From Paraburkholderia aromaticivorans (GTDB taxonomy: Bacteria; Pseudomonadota; Gammaproteobacteria; Burkholderiales; Burkholderiaceae), in NCBI RefSeq assembly GCF_012689525.1, contig NZ_CP051515.1, positions 1,054,001 to 1,118,000 of the forward strand: a DNA stretch of 64,000 nucleotides. Reading direction: 5' to 3'. The position numbers were made by a program, and so were the translations under genes. Under the pieces are notes generated by a model. It saw nothing but the letters and a program-made list of their open reading frames with translations, had not been told where the DNA came from and ran no database searches. Below are positions 7,689 through 16,261 of this stretch, one piece after another (position 1 is the stretch's first letter; each line of letters starts with the position of its first letter).

Positions 7689-8627
7689 CTATATCCTGGT
7701 CGTGTGACGGGCCTGGTCCTGAAGCCTGTCGAGAAAGAGAGCGGCGGCGAGCAGATCCGCGGCGCCGCCGGGCGACACATGCAGTTCGACGAGCCGCCCG
7801 TCGAGCGCCTTCAGATGACGGCGGCCAGCGAGCGTCGCAGCGCCGCCGTGTTCGAGCACGCGCCGCGCGCCGTTTTGCGTTTCGGCGAGCGCGCTGCGTC
7901 CGCCGCGTGCGAGCACGCAGGTGTCGTCGAGACTCGCCATGACAGCGAGCAGCGCGTTCAGGCGGGCGGCTGTTTCGCTGTCGCCGCGCAGTCGCGAGCG
8001 TGCGAGTTCGGGCAACGCCATCTCGATGACGTGCGGAAAGCCCGCTTGCGCCTGACCTCGCGCGCCGCCGACGTTGTAATCGACGCAGGCCTGTTCGCCC
8101 TTGTGACCGGTCAGCGCAGGCGCGTGACGGTCGGGCAGGCGCGCAATCGCTCCGGCGCGTGCGGCTACCTGCTTGGGCGACAGGTCAGCCGGTTCACGCG
8201 CGGCGGCCGTCACGAGCAGTCCGAGCGCCCAGATCGCGCCGCGATGCGTGTTCACGCCGCGCGTCGCCGCGAGCATGCGGGCTTCGCCTTCGCGGCCTTG
8301 AGCGCCGATGCGCTCGCGAAGCGCCAGCATCGGCCGGGTATCGATACCTGAGCGTGCCATGTCGGTGAAGGTCGGCGTCAGCGCGTGGGCCGACACGCAC
8401 ATCAGTTGCCAATCGAGGTCGTGATGCGCGCCACGGCTGCGCAAATCGACGAGGCCGGGCTTCGGCGCGAGCGTGACTTCGTCGATCAGCGCCGCCGTGA
8501 CGTGCGCGCCGAGTCGTTCGGTAAAGCGTTCGGCGAATCTTTCGGCAGGCCTTCCGGCGAGCGGGGCCGTCGTTTCCGTTTGCGGTTCGCGATCAGTCGC
8601 GAGAGCCATGGCAAAATTCTTGCGCAT
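7689..8627 (-). CDS. mdcB: Triphosphoribosyl-dephospho-CoA synthase
   Basis: Makes the prosthetic-group precursor 2'-(5''-triphosphoribosyl)-3'-dephospho-CoA from ATP and dephospho-CoA (CitG/MdcB family). The 312-residue product has the family blocks [20 protein letters not shown] (about 53-72), [17 protein letters not shown] (about 124-140) and [12 protein letters not shown] near the end. The ATG at 8627 shares one base with the mdcA stop (TAATG); a second Met seven codons later is possible. A much longer in-frame reading upstream is antisense noise inside mdcA. Confidence 0.93.
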   Translation of the reverse strand: MRKNFAMALATDREPQTETTAPLAGRPAERFAERFTERLGAHVTAALIDEVTLAPKPGLVDLRSRGAHHDLDWQLMCVSAHALTPTFTDMARSGIDTRPMLALRERIGAQGREGEARMLAATRGVNTHRGAIWALGLLVTAAAREPADLSPKQVAARAGAIARLPDRHAPALTGHKGEQACVDYNVGGARGQAQAGFPHVIEMALPELARSRLRGDSETAARLNALLAVMASLDDTCVLARGGRSALAETQNGARRVLEHGGAATLAGRRHLKALDGRLVELHVSPGGAADLLAAALFLDRLQDQARHTTRI

Positions 8628-10288
8628 TACCAGCTCCGAAAACGTGCGGGCGGCTCGTATAGTCCGTCCGACCAGTCCACCAGATCGGCCATGCTTTTTG
8701 CCGCCAGCAGCGACCGGCTCGCCTCGTTGCGGTGAATGCCGAGATCTTCGGGCAGCGCGACGAAGCCGTCGCGCCGCAGCGCCGCGAGCTTGTCCGGGCT
8801 GCTCCTCATGCCGATGGGCGTGACGCCGGAAACAGCGGCGATCATCTCCTTGCGGTGTTCGAGCGAGCGCGCCTTGTAGAGATACGCGATGCCTTCTTCC
8901 GTCAGCACGTGGGTGACGTCGTCGCCATAGATCATGATGGGCGCGAGCGCCATGCCGGATTCGCGGCCCACTTCGACGGCGTCGATCGAGTCGACGATGC
9001 TCGGCTGGCCGCCTGCCTGAAACGTCTCGACCATCTGCACGACGAGCTTGCGGCCGCGTTCGAGCGGGCTGTCGGTCTGGCGCAGGTCGAGCCACGCGCG
9101 CGTGGCGTGACGGCGGCCGTGTGGATCGTGTCCCATGTTCGGCGCGCCGCCGAAGCCGGTCAGCCGGCCGTGGGTCACCGTCGACGAGTTGCCTTCGCCA
9201 TCCATCTGCAACGTCGAGCCGATGAACATGTCGGCCGCGTATTGTCCCGCGAGTTGACACATCGCGCGATTGGAACGCATCGACCCGTCGCGGCCCGTGA
9301 AAAAGATGTCCGGCCGTTGCGCGACGTAGTTTTCCATGCCCATCTCGCCGCCGAAGCAATGCACGCTTTCAACCCACCCGGTTTCGATCGCGGGGATCAG
9401 CGTGGGATGCGGGTTCAGCGCCCAGTGCCGGCAGATCTTGCCCTTCAGGCCGAGCTTTTCTCCGTAGGTCGGCAAGATGAGTTCGATCGCCGCGGTGTTG
9501 AAGCCGATGCCGTGGTTGAGCGACTGCACCTGATGCCGCTCGTAGATGCCGCGAATCGCCATCATCGCCATCAGCACGTGAATCGGCGTGATGAGGCGCG
9601 GGTCGCGCGTGAACAGCGGTTCCATGAAGAAAGGCTTGTCGGACTGAACCACGAAATCGATCCACGAACCGGGGATATCGACGCGCGGCAGATCTTTCGG
9701 ATCGTCGACGATTTCATTGACCTGCGCGATCACGATGCCGTCGCGAAACGCCGCAGCTTCGACGAGGGCGGGTGTGTCTTCGGTACTCGGTCCGGTGTAC
9801 AGATTACCTTGCCGGTCCGCCTTGTAGCCTGCGACCAGCACGACATTGGGCGTCAGATCGATGTAGAGGCGCGCATACAGTTCGATGTAAGTATGGATCG
9901 CACCAATTTCCAGGATGCCATCCTGAAGGAACTGCGAGATGCGCAGGCTTTGCGCGCCAGCAAATGCGAAATCGAGCTTTTTGGCGATGCCACGTTCAAA
10001 GATATCCAGATGTTCGGCGCGGCTCACGGCCGGGATGATCATGTGCAGTCCGCTGACGACGCCCGGATCCATCTTGGCGAGCGAGCGCGACAGAAAGTCG
10101 GCCTGCTTCTGGTTGTTACCCTCGACGACGACGCGGTCGCCCGATGCAATCAAGGTTTGCAGGACTTCGACGATGCGGTCGGAAGGTAGCACGACGCCGT
10201 CGGCGATCGAGGCGACGCTCGCGATGCGGCGATGCTTTTCCGCGCGGCGCGTGGCCCAGCGGGAATGAGACGGACTTTGACTGGACAT
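8627..10288 (-). CDS. mdcA: Malonate decarboxylase alpha subunit (acetyl-ACP:malonate ACP transferase)
   Basis: First gene of the operon; the 553-residue enzyme exchanges acetyl for malonyl on the MdcC thioester, a CoA-transferase-like reaction, so malonate enters the cycle without free CoA. Family wording includes [20 protein letters not shown] (about 53-72), [19 protein letters not shown] (about 259-277) and [20 protein letters not shown] (about 384-403). The ATG at 10288 is followed by an Arg/Ser-rich leader and then the conserved start of MdcA. A LysR-type box lies about 76-92 bp upstream, fitting control by MdcR. Confidence 0.95.
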   Translation of the reverse strand: MSSQSPSHSRWATRRAEKHRRIASVASIADGVVLPSDRIVEVLQTLIASGDRVVVEGNNQKQADFLSRSLAKMDPGVVSGLHMIIPAVSRAEHLDIFERGIAKKLDFAFAGAQSLRISQFLQDGILEIGAIHTYIELYARLYIDLTPNVVLVAGYKADRQGNLYTGPSTEDTPALVEAAAFRDGIVIAQVNEIVDDPKDLPRVDIPGSWIDFVVQSDKPFFMEPLFTRDPRLITPIHVLMAMMAIRGIYERHQVQSLNHGIGFNTAAIELILPTYGEKLGLKGKICRHWALNPHPTLIPAIETGWVESVHCFGGEMGMENYVAQRPDIFFTGRDGSMRSNRAMCQLAGQYAADMFIGSTLQMDGEGNSSTVTHGRLTGFGGAPNMGHDPHGRRHATRAWLDLRQTDSPLERGRKLVVQMVETFQAGGQPSIVDSIDAVEVGRESGMALAPIMIYGDDVTHVLTEEGIAYLYKARSLEHRKEMIAAVSGVTPIGMRSSPDKLAALRRDGFVALPEDLGIHRNEASRSLLAAKSMADLVDWSDGLYEPPARFRSW

Positions 10289-10363
10289 GTGTGATCTCGC
10301 TCTAGGTATGAGGTGAGTCTAGGGAGCGAGAAACTCGGGTTCAAGCACGTTGGGGACGCGTCT

Positions 10364-10380
10364 GTTATCCCAAGGGTAAC
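10364..10380. promoter_or_regulatory. Candidate MdcR box upstream of mdcA
   Basis: GTTATCCC-AA-GGGTAAC, an imperfect palindrome with a T-N11-A core (10366 to 10378; TTATCCCAAGGGTAA). It ends 76 bp before the mdcA start, a normal place for a LysR activator site. The palindrome at the mdcR start shares the T-N11-A geometry but little sequence, so common recognition is an inference. Confidence 0.4.
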
Positions 10381-10536
10381 GATCTCGTGAGGTGAACGCT
10401 GAAAGCATGGCGGGACGGGCTGGTGGGGGTGGCTTCGTTGCCTTGGGGGTTTCCCCTGGGCCTGCCGGAGGATAGATAGCGACGAGGAGAATCTGGCGGC
10501 ATAGCGCTACCAGATTGATCGCCACGCTGGGGCCGG

Positions 10537-10554
10537 CCGGCTGGCACCAGCCGG
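10537..10554. repeat. Perfect 8-bp inverted repeat
   Basis: CCGGCTGG-CA-CCAGCCGG followed by TCTTTCC. With only two spacer bases it would fold with a smaller stem; it might be a protein-binding site or a weak terminator remnant. No gene ends just before it on either strand. Confidence 0.35.
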
Positions 10555-10842
10555 TCTTTCCATGAGGCCACCATTAGTGACAGCGCATCGGACCAGATCA
10601 CGCAAGGGCAGCTACCTCTTGCTGTTCAGATGCCATCTCAACGGGACGCACGCTGATGAGTTGTGGTAACGCGGACGAGCCGACGGGCGTTCTCGCGTTC
10701 CGTCTGTACCCAGGTGCGCGGTCCTCATCGCGCGCATTTGAACTAGACTTGGAACACGTGGTGTACGGGCATTTCGCCGGGCACACGGTCAAGATCGCTC
10801 GCCATATAGGCGGAACGGAAATCTAGAACTGGAGTGTGAGCC

Positions 10843-11673
10843 ATGAGCGAACCGTGCATTATCTCCGTTGCCATCACTGGCTCTGTTCCGCGCAAGAAGG
10901 ACAACCCGGCTGTGCCGATCACGATCGCCGAGCAGGTTGAAAGCACGCACGAAGCGTACGAAGCCGGAGCATCGCTTGTTCATCTGCACGTGCGTGACGA
11001 GCAGGAGAACTCCAGTTCCGACCGGTCGAGTTTCGCCTCTCTCCAGGAGGGCATCCGGAAGCACTGCCCTGACATCATCATCCAGTTTTCGACAGGCGGT
11101 CGTGGCCGTTCGTTCGAGCAACGCGGCGCGATGCTCGATCTGCGCCCGGATATGGCATCGCTCGCAACCGGTTCTGTCAATTTTCCGACTACCGTCTATG
11201 AAAATCCGCCGGACTTCGTGCGTGCGCTTGCGAAAATGATGCTCGACCACGATGTCAAACCGGAAATCGAGATCTTTGATCTGGCGATGTTGTACAGCAC
11301 AGTGGACCTCGTGCAACAAGGGCTGCTGAAACCGCCTGTGCACGTTCAGTTCGTGATGGGTGTAAAAAACGCGTTGCCCGCGCGTCGCGAGATTCTTGAG
11401 TTCGAGGTGCAACAACTCAAGGCGGTATTGCCGGATGCAACGTGGACCGCTGCGGGTATCGGACGGCATCAGTTGGAGGTCAATCACTGGACTCTCGAAC
11501 TGGGCGGCCACTGCCGCACGGGTCTGGAAGACAATGTGCGCTGGGACAAGGACACGCTGGCGAAGAGCAACGCGCAACTGGTTGCGCGGGTGGCCTCATT
11601 GTGCGGCGAATATGGCCGGCCGGTGGCGAGCGCTGCCCAGGCGCGCGAAATGCTGGGTCTTCCAGCCAGATAG
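10843..11673 (+). CDS. BKACE family protein (beta-keto acid cleavage enzyme, DUF849)
   Basis: Predicted Zn-dependent TIM-barrel enzyme of 276 residues that condenses a beta-keto acid with acetyl-CoA and cleaves it to a CoA ester plus acetoacetate, like the 3-keto-5-aminohexanoate cleavage enzyme Kce. Key residues are visible: HLHVR (His47, His49, metal ligands), FSTGG (about 82-86) and GLEDN (Glu229, metal ligand). The ATG at 10843 follows CTGGAGTGTGAGCC. BKACE members act on many substrates (for example dehydrocarnitine, 3-ketoadipate, 5-hydroxy-3-oxohexanoate); the neighbours, a ferritin-like protein and a scar, give no clue, so no substrate is assigned. Confidence 0.9.
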   Translation: MSEPCIISVAITGSVPRKKDNPAVPITIAEQVESTHEAYEAGASLVHLHVRDEQENSSSDRSSFASLQEGIRKHCPDIIIQFSTGGRGRSFEQRGAMLDLRPDMASLATGSVNFPTTVYENPPDFVRALAKMMLDHDVKPEIEIFDLAMLYSTVDLVQQGLLKPPVHVQFVMGVKNALPARREILEFEVQQLKAVLPDATWTAAGIGRHQLEVNHWTLELGGHCRTGLEDNVRWDKDTLAKSNAQLVARVASLCGEYGRPVASAAQAREMLGLPAR

Positions 11674-11733
11674 GCCGACGGGGCGCGCCACCGTGCGGGG
11701 CGCGCCACGCACATGCCGTCATGGTCCGCTTGA

Positions 11734-12207
11734 TCAGGGTTGGCCCGTCTGGCGTTCGGCTGACGTCGTCACCTCTCCAGGGCGGCGCAGCATCTTGTCG
11801 ACTTCGCCCGCGTGCATCTCTTCGACCTGGATCATCTGACGGGCGAACTCCTCGAGTGCGACGGAGCGATCTTCGACCAGCGCGAGCAGTTCACGATAAA
11901 GCGCCAGCGCGAGGTTCTCGGCTTGCAGCGATTCGCGGAGGATCGACGAGATATCGAATGTGTGCGAGTCGAGGAGGGGACCGATCGCAAGCGACGGATA
12001 GGCGCCCAGTGTGGTGATCCACTCTCCGACCTGCTGTGCGTGCAACAGCGATTCGTCGGCCTGCTCGCGCAGCCAGGATCGGATCGGAATGCGTCCGAAT
12101 CCGAAAACAAGAAACGAGTAGTGCGTATATCGAACGACGCCGGCCAACTCGGACTCGAGAATCCGGTTCAGCACCGCTACGACGCCTTCCTTATCTATCT
12201 CTGCCAT
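11734..12207 (-). CDS. Ferritin-like (bacterioferritin-type) four-helix protein
   Basis: A 157-residue, mostly helical protein of the ferritin-like superfamily. Glu/His patterns typical of a di-iron site are seen: RILESELAGVVRYTHY in helix 1 (Glu18/Glu20), ESLLH in helix 2 (about 52-56), AENLALALYRELL in helix 3 and EEMH in helix 4 (about 129-132). Likely an oxidative-stress or iron-handling protein; true mineral storage is not shown. The ATG at 12207 has AAGGAG upstream (CTCCTTT on the plus strand). It stands alone, tail to tail with the BKACE gene. Confidence 0.8.
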   Translation of the reverse strand: MAEIDKEGVVAVLNRILESELAGVVRYTHYSFLVFGFGRIPIRSWLREQADESLLHAQQVGEWITTLGAYPSLAIGPLLDSHTFDISSILRESLQAENLALALYRELLALVEDRSVALEEFARQMIQVEEMHAGEVDKMLRRPGEVTTSAERQTGQP

Positions 12208-12297
12208 TTGGTATCTCCTTTTATGTCACCGCCACAGACGCATTCCGCGATTCACCGCTCGTATCACGCCCTATGATCTTGACGGATATCGATTAAA

Positions 12298-12614
12298 TGT
12301 AGTCCCGCAAGGCGATCGCGCAAGGCGTTAGTTCAAACGAACGCTTTTTCGCAGCGTAAGCTGACCGGCCGCCGGCGATCCGACGCGGGCGGCCTGGATG
12401 GCTGCGACCGAACGGATAACGCATGACGATGCGCGAACTGGACGGGCGCAAGGTCATTCAGGACGTCGCCGAGGGCAAGCTCAAACCGTGGCGCGCGGCG
12501 GAACGGCTCAGGCTGACGACGCGGCAGGTTCGCCGCCTCGTCGGCCGGTTGCGCGAGCATGGACCCGCAGCTCTCGTGTCGCATTGGCTGGAGCAAGCCG
12601 CAGAAACCAGTTGA
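12298..12614 (+). mobile_element. Truncated ISNCY-type insertion sequence, left end
   Basis: A 5' IS fragment. A frame from ATG 12423 encodes MTMRELDGRKVIQDVAEGKL and then KPWRAAERLRLTTRQVRRLVGRL, the N-terminal helix-turn-helix of ISNCY-group transposases (about 450 residues when whole). Here similarity ends near base 12580 after GPAALVS and a stop follows at 12612-12614, so at least four fifths of the gene is missing. The sequence TGTAGTCCCGCA at 12298 may be the left terminal repeat (inference from position). No right end is seen, so the element is dead. Confidence 0.7.
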
Positions 12615-12711
12615 ATCTGTCAGCTCTAATGGATTTGGGAATTAGGCATTGCTGCGCTGCGACAGCGACCTGTCGGCTGTTTTTTTAACCCCCTTAATTT
12701 CACAGGCACAT

Positions 12712-12816
12712 GCAGGGTCGGCATCGGCGTCGAGCTGGTGACGATCATTCGGGTACGCGCGGTGCCTGGAGAGACGAGTCTGTGAAATGGCTGCTTATAG
12801 CGGCCGTAAAATCGCT
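12712..12816 (+). repeat. Fossil of the MFS gene plus its 3' flank (repeat copy B)
   Basis: Bases 12712-12746 match 950-985 inside the MFS gene (codons for AGVGIGVELVTI) with one gap and one mismatch. After 17 unrelated bases, 12764-12816 matches 1942-1994, the sequence starting at that gene's stop codon, at 48 of 53 positions. The order and orientation are the same as in the intact locus, so this is what remains of a second MFS locus after an internal deletion of roughly 950 bp relative to 986-1941. Confidence 0.75.
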
Positions 12817-12983
12817 GACGGCAGACCAACGCATCGGGCGTGAACGACGGCGCCGTCGCTATGCAGGCCTTGCCACCGGCCGGCACCGGCTTGATCCCTC
12901 TCATCACTGAAATGAGCGTGAAATGATCTGTCCAGCGGTGAATCGACTCTTACGCTTCGCGTACCACGGATAAGGTGACGAAC
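12817..12983. other. Remainder of the scar region
   Basis: From the end of the fossil to the LysR stop codon. The sequence is GC-rich and of broken coding appearance, with no frame that keeps a start, ribosome site and recognisable protein. Together with 12208-12297 and 12581-12711, I see nothing functional here beyond the IS and MFS relics. Confidence 0.5.
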
Positions 12984-13907
12984 TTATCGGCTGGCATGGC
13001 TCTGCGAGGAGTTTGTCATCGCTTCGCCGAGCTTCTCCGAAATAAACTCGGCGAAGACGGCCACTGCGGGCGGCACCGGCGGGCGGCTCGTGTAGACGAG
13101 CTGCAGACCGAGGCCGGTGCTCGCGCGCCGATAGGTCGGCAGCACGCGCACCAGTTTCCCCTTCGCCATGACTGGCTCAACTATTAGCTGCGGCAGCAGC
13201 GCAATACCCAGTCCAGCTATACATGCCTCCGCCAGCACTCGCATGTCGTTGACCGCGAACCGGCTGTTGATCGAGACTTCCTGACTACCGCGTGGACCCT
13301 GCAGACGCCACGCGTTGCGACCTTGGCGATTAGAAATCGTCAGACAGTCGTGTTCGGCCAGTTCACGCAGCGTGCGTGGTGCAGCGCGCCGTTTCAGATA
13401 GGTAGGACTCGCCGCGAGGATCATGGCACTCGGAGCGAGCCGACGTACCTTAAAGCCGCTACCGGTCTCGATGCCCATGCGCAAGGCAAGATCGATGCGC
13501 TCGGAAATCAGATCGGTCGGCGTATCGTCGAGCAGAAACTCGAGGCTGATGTGGGGATAGCGTGCGTAAAACTCGACCAGCCATTCCATCCCGATGAGTT
13601 CGAACAGGCCGGCCATCGCGGCCACGCGAACCGAGCCGGACGGTGCCTGCTCATCCGCATGGAGCCGCCCGATCTCGAAGATCTGGTCAAGCGCGGGTGC
13701 ATAGCGCTCGAACAGCGCCTGACCTTCCGTGCTCGGCGCGAGTTTGCGTGTCGAGCGATGCAGCAGACGTGTACCAAGTTGCCCTTCGAGTTTATCGATG
13801 CGCCGGCTCAACGTGTTTGCCGGCATCCGGAGAAGCCGCGCCGCCTCGGAGAAACTACCGGCGCGAACTACCTGAACGAACATTGCCAGATCATTCAGAT
13901 CGAGCAT
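12984..13907 (-). CDS. LysR-family transcriptional regulator
   Basis: A 307-residue LysR regulator. DLNDLAMFVQVVRAGSFSEA begins the winged HTH (residues 3-62), with NTLSRRIDKLEGQLGTRLLH the recognition part; it resembles the single-LysR subgroup (CrgA/DmlR-like) that often controls a divergent redox gene. It is divergent from yceI-azoR-nmrA with 187 bp between starts, so it probably regulates that cluster, perhaps in response to quinones or electrophiles (inference). A palindromic T-N11-A box lies 17 bp upstream of its ATG. Confidence 0.9.
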   Translation of the reverse strand: MLDLNDLAMFVQVVRAGSFSEAARLLRMPANTLSRRIDKLEGQLGTRLLHRSTRKLAPSTEGQALFERYAPALDQIFEIGRLHADEQAPSGSVRVAAMAGLFELIGMEWLVEFYARYPHISLEFLLDDTPTDLISERIDLALRMGIETGSGFKVRRLAPSAMILAASPTYLKRRAAPRTLRELAEHDCLTISNRQGRNAWRLQGPRGSQEVSINSRFAVNDMRVLAEACIAGLGIALLPQLIVEPVMAKGKLVRVLPTYRRASTGLGLQLVYTSRPPVPPAVAVFAEFISEKLGEAMTNSSQSHASR

Positions 13908-13923
13908 GTTATTACTCCATAAA

Positions 13924-13936
13924 TGGATTAATCCAA
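13924..13936. promoter_or_regulatory. Candidate LysR box, TGGATTAATCCA palindrome
   Basis: TGGATTAATCCA is a perfect 12-bp palindrome 17 bp upstream of the LysR start at 13907. With the next base it gives T-N11-A (13924 to 13936). Probably used for autoregulation and for the divergent yceI promoter. Confidence 0.45.
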
Positions 13937-14094
13937 TCCCATCTTACCATCTAGTGTGAAGCGTATTTAATCCCCATACTTGAGGTGTTCCACAAGAGGC
14001 GGTCGTAAAAACTCATTCTTCTGCTCCACGGTGGCATTGCACCACCTGAAGCCTTGCACGGGCGCCGCAACTTAACGATTTCAAGGAAATTGAT

Positions 14095-14673
14095 TTGAAG
14101 AAGCATCTGATGATTGCGGCTGGTGCACTCGCCGCCTCGCTGTCGTTTTCGGCATTCGCGGACGTGTCGACGTACCAGCTTGATCCGGACCACACGTACC
14201 CGAGTTTCGAGGCCGACCACATCGGCGGCCTGTCGGTCTGGCGTGGCAAGTTCGACAAGTCGCAGGGCACGGTGACGCTCGATCGCGCGGCGAAGACTGG
14301 CGCCGTTGAAGTGACGACCGACATTGCGTCGGTCCACACGGGTAGCACGAAGCTCGACCAGAGCCTGCAGTCGGATCAGTTCTTCGACGCGTCGAAGTTT
14401 CCGGATGCAACCTACAAGGGCGCGCTCAAGTTCAAGGGCGACAAGCCGGTCTCTATCGTCGGCAATCTGACGATGCATGGCGTGACCAGGCCATTGACGC
14501 TGAAAATCGACTCGTTCAAGTGCATGCAACATCCGATGCTCAAGCGCGAAGTGTGCGGCGTCGACGCGGTGGGCGAATTCGATCGCAGCGACTTCGGTGT
14601 CGACTTTGGCAAGACGTACGGCTTCAGTATGAAGACCCGGCTGCTCATCTCGGCCGAAGCGCTGAAGCAGTAA
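14095..14673 (+). CDS. YceI-family periplasmic protein
   Basis: A secreted lipocalin-like protein of 192 residues; YceI proteins bind isoprenoids such as ubiquinone-8 in the periplasm. The signal peptide is clear ([22 protein letters not shown], cut before DVSTYQ at about residue 22-23), and the body has [32 protein letters not shown] and [14 protein letters not shown], all family features. The TTG start at 14095 is accepted because the signal sequence begins there and AAGGAAATTGAT precedes it. Followed at 21 bp by azoR; likely one transcript with azoR and nmrA. Confidence 0.9.
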   Translation: MKKHLMIAAGALAASLSFSAFADVSTYQLDPDHTYPSFEADHIGGLSVWRGKFDKSQGTVTLDRAAKTGAVEVTTDIASVHTGSTKLDQSLQSDQFFDASKFPDATYKGALKFKGDKPVSIVGNLTMHGVTRPLTLKIDSFKCMQHPMLKREVCGVDAVGEFDRSDFGVDFGKTYGFSMKTRLLISAEALKQ

Positions 14674-14694
14674 TCCCGTTCGGAGATAAGTCTT

Positions 14695-15300
14695 ATGAAA
14701 CTGCTACACGTAGATTCCAGCATCCTCGGGCAAGCCTCGGTCAGCCGTGATCTGTCAGCGGATGTAGTCGCGACCTTCCGGGGCAACCATGCTGAGCTTG
14801 CGGTCACCTATCTCGATCTTGCCACCACGCCGATCGGGCATTTAACGGCAGCACACCTCGCGGCCGCGCAAGGCGCTACGGTCGACGAGGCATTGAAGTC
14901 CGACGTCACCGCGGGCCAGGTCGCGCTCGAAGACTTCCTGGCCGCCGACATCGTGGTCATTGGTGCGCCGATGTACAACCTCGGCGTGCCCTCTCAACTG
15001 AAGGCCTGGATCGACCGCATCTCTGTCGCGGGCAAGACGTTCAGCTACGGCGAGCACGGCCCGGTCGGACTATGCGGGGGCAAGAAGCTGGTCATCGCTT
15101 CATCGCGCGGCGGCGTTTACAGCGAAGGCTCGCCCGCAGCTCTCTTCGATCATCAGGAAACCTATCTGAAGGCGGCCTTCGGCTTTCTTGCCATCACGGA
15201 CATCAGCTTCATTCGCGCCGAAGGCGTGGCGATGGGTGAGGACGCACGCAGTGGGGCGATCGCCTCTGCAAAGAAAGAGACCGCCGCGCTCGCTGCGTGA
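14695..15300 (+). CDS. azoR: FMN-dependent NADH-azoreductase / quinone reductase
   Basis: A flavodoxin-like NADH:quinone reductase of 201 residues, the usual AzoR length. It starts [20 protein letters not shown], where the SxxGxxSxSR loop binds the FMN phosphate, and carries [19 protein letters not shown] (about 97-115) and [11 protein letters not shown] (about 138-148). Such enzymes reduce azo dyes in vitro but mainly detoxify quinones by two-electron reduction. Second gene of the cluster under the divergent LysR. Confidence 0.92.
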   Translation: MKLLHVDSSILGQASVSRDLSADVVATFRGNHAELAVTYLDLATTPIGHLTAAHLAAAQGATVDEALKSDVTAGQVALEDFLAADIVVIGAPMYNLGVPSQLKAWIDRISVAGKTFSYGEHGPVGLCGGKKLVIASSRGGVYSEGSPAALFDHQETYLKAAFGFLAITDISFIRAEGVAMGEDARSGAIASAKKETAALAA

Positions 15301-15339
15301 GCTAGCACCGTCCACCCAAATATCCCTTGGAGCACAACC

Positions 15340-16245
15340 ATGTCGAACACGCAAAAGCTCATCGCCGTCGTGGGCGCAACCGGCCAGCAAGGCGGCGCCG
15401 TTGTGCGCGCGCTGCAGGCGAGCGGTCAATTCAAAGTGCGCGCGTTGACGCGCAATCCGGCCGGGCATCCAAAGCTGGGTGACGAAGTCGTTCTAGCTGA
15501 TTTCAATCGTCCGGAAACGCTTGAGGCCGCTTTTGCCGGAGCACACGGCGTTTTCCTGGTGACCAATTCCTGGGAAGCACAAGCAGACGAGCCCAAGCAG
15601 GCGATCGCGGCGATCAACGCCGCGAAAGACGCCGGCGTCCAGCACTTCATCTGGTCGACGCTTCCCAATGTGGAGACGATCACCGGCGGCGCGATCAATG
15701 TCCCGCACTTCACGACCAAGGCGAAAATCGAACCCATCGTGAGCGAGGCCGGATTTGCGTACCACACGTTCGTGGTCGCGCCGTTCTATTACCAAAACCT
15801 GATCGGCCTGATGGCTCCGCAGAAACAACCGGATGGTGCCGTGGGTTGGGCGCTGCCGCTTGATCCGGAGCGACGCGTCATCCATATGGGCGACATTACC
15901 GAACTCGGCCGCCTCGTGGCCGGCGCGTTCGCGCAGCCGGAACTCGCGGGGCGTGGCGAACATTTGGCGATGGTCGGCGATTTCCTGAGTTTCAACGAGA
16001 TCGTCGCCACCCTGAATCAACAAGGGAACTCGCTCTCGTTCAAGCAAGTCCCACGCGAGGTTTTTGCCGGCTGGTTTCCGCACGCCGACGGTATCGCGGC
16101 CATGCTCGCCTACTTCGAAGCGCACACGTATCTCGGCTCGGATTCGCACGACGCGACCGCACTCGCGGTCAAAGTCGCCGGCCAGCAGCCGACGAAATTT
16201 GCCGCGTGGGCCAAAGCAAACTTCGCAATCCCGGCAGCCACCTGA
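15340..16245 (+). CDS. NmrA-like NAD(P)-binding protein
   Basis: A 301-residue atypical short-chain dehydrogenase/NmrA-type Rossmann protein. VVGATGQQGGAVVRAL (about 10-25) gives the GxxGxxG dinucleotide loop; LTRNPAG follows, and HFIWSTLPNVETIT and HFTTKAKIEPIV follow the NmrA pattern, with the catalytic YxxxK of true dehydrogenases not obvious (TKAK at the corresponding place). NmrA-like proteins sense NAD(P) redox state or act as quinone reductases such as QorB; the neighbouring azoreductase favours a redox role. The ATG follows CTTGGAGCACAACC; 39 bp after azoR. Confidence 0.85.
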   Translation: MSNTQKLIAVVGATGQQGGAVVRALQASGQFKVRALTRNPAGHPKLGDEVVLADFNRPETLEAAFAGAHGVFLVTNSWEAQADEPKQAIAAINAAKDAGVQHFIWSTLPNVETITGGAINVPHFTTKAKIEPIVSEAGFAYHTFVVAPFYYQNLIGLMAPQKQPDGAVGWALPLDPERRVIHMGDITELGRLVAGAFAQPELAGRGEHLAMVGDFLSFNEIVATLNQQGNSLSFKQVPREVFAGWFPHADGIAAMLAYFEAHTYLGSDSHDATALAVKVAGQQPTKFAAWAKANFAIPAAT

Positions 16246-16261
16246 ACGAATTGCATCCGTC

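Larger units (their letters stand above)
10289..10842. other. 554-bp intergenic region upstream of mdcA
   Basis: Between the leftward mdc operon and the rightward BKACE gene. It holds a candidate LysR box (10364-10380), an inverted repeat AATCTGG/CCAGATT (10490-10496 and 10510-10516) and a perfect 8-bp inverted repeat (10537-10554). Short open frames on the minus strand are unconvincing and none has a ribosome site plus recognisable protein; part of the region may be decayed coding sequence, but I could not identify it. Confidence 0.5.

Noticed and set aside
8732..10189. 485-codon open frame on the plus strand
   Set aside because: Antisense to mdcA; low-complexity Arg/Asp/His composition and no recognisable domain.
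10598..10792. Minus-strand short frame containing SALPQLISVRPVEMASEQQ
   Set aside because: Looks faintly protein-like but has no start signal, is interrupted soon after, and matches nothing I can name; left as unexplained sequence.
15493..16245. Continuation of the 16262-16905 relic frame into nmrA antisense
   Set aside because: The protein-like character stops near 16262; beyond it the frame is an antisense shadow of nmrA.
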